From Pontibacterium sp964228735 (GTDB lineage: Bacteria; Pseudomonadota; Gammaproteobacteria; Pseudomonadales; Balneatricaceae): DNA of 15,184 nt. Positions 13,574 to 15,184 of this stretch are shown piece by piece. The notes under the pieces are model-generated. The model saw only the letters and a list, made by a program, of their open reading frames with translations, did no database searches and had not been told where the DNA came from. A program made the position numbers and the translations under genes. Every line of letters starts with the position of its first letter. Position 1 is the stretch's first letter. The stretch spans positions 1 through 15,184 of the forward strand of contig NZ_CAXRBQ010000035.1 in NCBI RefSeq assembly GCF_964228735.1, read 5' to 3'.

Positions 13574-14446
13574 ATGATCGAAGAACAGCAGCGCCACCAG
13601 TATCTGGATGCGCTCGGTATCTCCAGTTGGCTGCCGCGTGATGTGTTGCCGGGGGCGGCGCCCTCGGCGGACTGGATATGGGATTTCAGCTATCCGGCAC
13701 CGGATATCCCGTTTGCCGAAAAAGGCACACCGGGGACATCGGTCGCGGAAGCAAAAGCCGCGTTGAACGTTGACCCCGCCGCAGCCCGTGCCAGCCTGAC
13801 CCGCAGCTTTGGTGATGCACCGAAGCCGGAAGTGAAAGAGGCGCTGTGGAAAAAAGACGCACCCGCTGAGCCGCAGAAACCAGCGGCCAAGCCGGTGTTG
13901 GAGCCGGTGGCTGATGACACGGCTCACAGTGACACCGACGCGCAGAAACCAACCAAACCGCAACCACGCTTTAAGCTGGCCCTGGCCCGTTACGGCCGTG
14001 TGCTGGTGGTGGACAGCCTACCGCCACAGTCGCTGCAGGACTACTCGAAGCAGCATGATGCACTGGCCGCTGCCATCGTGCGCAGCGTCAGCGGTGCCCA
14101 GGTTGCGCTGCAAGAGAAACCTTCCCTGTTACCTTGGCCTGCGTTTGCCAGTCCAACATTGCCGCAAGGATACGATGATGCGTTGCAAACCGTTCAGCAC
14201 AAGCTTGATCTGCTGCTGGAGAAAGGTGGCGTTGAGGCGGTTCTGTTGCTGGGTGAAAGCGCAGCGCAGATGGTGCTGGATCGTGACGAAGAGTTGAGCC
14301 AGTTGAGTGGTATCCTGTTTAGTCTGCGTGCAGATACCAAGGTTCTGGCTACGCACAGCCTGACCGAAGCGATGCAGGTTCCAGGGCTTAAAGCGGAGAT
14401 GTGGCAACAGCTGCAACCGCTGGTGAAACACCTGGACAATGCTTGA
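13574..14446 (+). CDS. holD: DNA polymerase III psi subunit, pseudomonad-type (HolD-like)
   Basis: Psi joins the chi subunit to the DnaX clamp loader and so connects the replicase to SSB. This 290-residue protein would usually be called hypothetical. Three points favour psi: residues 8-25 (HQYLDALGISSWLPRDVL) match the N-terminal LGI-x-x-W segment of E. coli psi, which binds the DnaX collar; the gene directly precedes and overlaps rimI, as holD does in E. coli; and pseudomonads are known to carry a long, divergent psi at this place. Residues about 60-130 form a low-complexity Ala/Pro/Lys-rich linker, and a folded C-terminal domain (about 132-290) includes VLVVDSLPP and EAVLLLGESAAQMVL. E. coli psi has only 137 residues. 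AGGAG lies 9 bases before the ATG. It probably shares transcripts with leuA as well as rimI. The psi call is inference from motif and context. Confidence 0.7.
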   Translation: MIEEQQRHQYLDALGISSWLPRDVLPGAAPSADWIWDFSYPAPDIPFAEKGTPGTSVAEAKAALNVDPAAARASLTRSFGDAPKPEVKEALWKKDAPAEPQKPAAKPVLEPVADDTAHSDTDAQKPTKPQPRFKLALARYGRVLVVDSLPPQSLQDYSKQHDALAAAIVRSVSGAQVALQEKPSLLPWPAFASPTLPQGYDDALQTVQHKLDLLLEKGGVEAVLLLGESAAQMVLDRDEELSQLSGILFSLRADTKVLATHSLTEAMQVPGLKAEMWQQLQPLVKHLDNA

Positions 14447-14906
14447 TACTCCGCTGCTGCGCCCACTAGAGGCTGAAGATCTGCCCGCCTGGCTGGCAAT
14501 CGAACACGCCTGCTTCCCCGATCCCTGGAGCGAACAGCAGCTAAGTGCGCAGCTGAAGCAGACGCGTAACCGTTGCTTTGGGTTGTTCGAGCTGAACCAG
14601 TTGGTGGGTTTTGCCGTATTCTCTACTGTGCTGGATGAAGCAGAGTTGCTGCAGATCGCCATTGCACCCGGTCAGCAGGGCAAGGGGCTGGCAGCGATGC
14701 TCCTAAGCCAATCAATCGACACTTTGCAGCAGGCGGAGATAATCCGGTTTATGCTGGAAGTAAGAGCTTCCAACGATGTAGCAATCCGACTCTACAAGAA
14801 GTTGGGATTCAACGAGGACGGACGGCGTAAAGGCTATTACCCCGCACTGGATGGGCGCGAAGATGCGGTATTGATGAGTCTGACTGCCGAACCTAATCTG
14901 ACGTAA
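14439..14906 (+). CDS. rimI: Ribosomal protein S18-alanine N-acetyltransferase RimI
   Basis: RimI acetylates the N-terminal alanine of ribosomal protein S18 using acetyl-CoA. This is a GNAT-fold protein of 155 residues, near the usual 148-160. Visible signatures are IEHACFPDPWSEQQL near the N-terminus, the acetyl-CoA loop QQGKGLA (79-85), LEVRASNDVAIRLYKKLGF with the presumed catalytic Glu107 and Tyr119, and GRRKGYYP followed by EDAVLM. The ATG lies inside the end of holD (8-base overlap), so translation is coupled; the start is supported by alignment of the N-terminus. The holD-rimI pairing is conserved in gammaproteobacteria. Confidence 0.93.
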   Translation: MLDTPLLRPLEAEDLPAWLAIEHACFPDPWSEQQLSAQLKQTRNRCFGLFELNQLVGFAVFSTVLDEAELLQIAIAPGQQGKGLAAMLLSQSIDTLQQAEIIRFMLEVRASNDVAIRLYKKLGFNEDGRRKGYYPALDGREDAVLMSLTAEPNLT

Positions 14907-14936
14907 ATCAACTGCTGCGCCACTGTCGCCATAAGT

Positions 14937-14962
14937 CCTGCCGACAGGCCTGTTGGAGCAGG
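14937..14962. other. Imperfect palindrome between rimI and the membrane protein gene
   Basis: CCTGC (14937-14941) pairs with GCAGG (14958-14962), and the centre ACAGGCCTGT (14944-14953) is a perfect 10-base palindrome. As RNA it forms a stem of about 10 bp with a small bulge. The following bases (TTAGAATAG) are not a real T-run, so it is either a weak terminator for rimI or an operator for the next gene. Confidence 0.35.
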
Positions 14963-15011
14963 TTAGAATAGCGCCCAATTTCACCCCTGAAACTCTCTTT
15001 CGGTAATCGAC

Positions 15012-15184
15012 ATGAGCATCTCCGTTGGCTTGTTAAGTGGCTACTGGTTCTGGTTGAGTCTGCTAATCTATCTGCCGGTGCTCGGGTATGCCTTGTACCG
15101 AGTGCCCTGGAGTATCCTGAAGTCCAACCGCCGCCTGCAGCATTTCTTTCTGGGCGCCACTGTTTTTCTGATGGTGATGTGGAG
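15012..15184 (+). CDS. Partial membrane protein, probable energy-coupling-factor/CbiM-type permease
   Basis: The frame opens at ATG 15012 and runs off the window after 57 full codons. The visible part begins MSISVGLLSGYWFWLSLLIY and continues with LPVLGYALYRVPW and RRLQHFFLGATVFLMVMW. Two hydrophobic segments (about 7-28 and 42-57) surround a basic loop. The WxxW...LPxLxxALxxxPW...RLQHxxLG pattern resembles, from memory, gammaproteobacterial proteins annotated as energy-coupling factor ABC transporter permease. About a quarter of the protein is visible, so this is tentative. No strong Shine-Dalgarno is seen. It follows rimI by 105 bases on the same strand. Confidence 0.5.
   Translation, partial: MSISVGLLSGYWFWLSLLIYLPVLGYALYRVPWSILKSNRRLQHFFLGATVFLMVMW

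Overview
The window looks like ordinary chromosome from a gammaproteobacterium. The reasons are the complete EF-P modification set (efp, epmA, epmB), an AcpH-type ACP phosphodiesterase, a Bax-type glucosaminidase, a holD-rimI pair with a long pseudomonad-like psi protein, and a DUF1820 protein. Gene order and moderate GC suggest the Pseudomonadales/Oceanospirillales side, perhaps a marine genus, but the genus cannot be named from sequence alone. I see no phage, insertion sequence, CRISPR array, tRNA or rRNA.

Layout. 1-2024: a DUF1820 gene converges on bax at a shared bidirectional terminator, and acpH lies upstream of bax on the minus strand. 2184-7444: an envelope glycan region. A GtrB-like polyprenyl-phosphate sugar transferase and a GtrA-like membrane protein are translationally coupled on the plus strand. 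They converge on a minus-strand pair, an exported family 9 glycoside hydrolase followed by an ArnT/family 39-type membrane glycosyltransferase. 7489-10300: EF-P and its modification enzymes. epmB diverges from efp across overlapping promoter-like sequences, and efp is followed by a terminator and then epmA. 10341-10436: an inverted pair of REP-like palindromes in the convergent gap between epmA and a PatB/MalY-type C-S lyase. 11603-11985: the control region of leuA. It holds a promoter candidate, an unannotated leucine-rich leader peptide gene, several hairpins (two of them mutually exclusive) and a Shine-Dalgarno that can be sequestered. 11986-14906: leuA, a cryptic holD (psi) gene and rimI, the last two overlapping. 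The window ends inside a membrane protein gene resembling an energy-coupling-factor/CbiM-type permease.

How the genes work together. GtrB, GtrA and the family 39 enzyme match the three roles of a GtrABC-type system: load a sugar on undecaprenyl phosphate, move it across the inner membrane, and attach it to a glycan on the periplasmic side. The exported GH9 enzyme next to them may trim or remodel a related glycan, but this is inference. EpmB makes beta-lysine, EpmA ligates it to Lys34 of EF-P, and EF-P relieves ribosome stalling at proline-rich stretches; the hydroxylase EpmC is not in the window. The leuA leader implies that leucine-tRNA supply controls leucine synthesis, possibly also affecting the downstream holD-rimI pair, since no terminator is visible between them.

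The least expected items are the leucine leader with its alternative structures, the REP-like inverted pair, the holD identity, and the GH9 gene attached to a Gtr-like set. None of them clearly amounts to a wholly new system.
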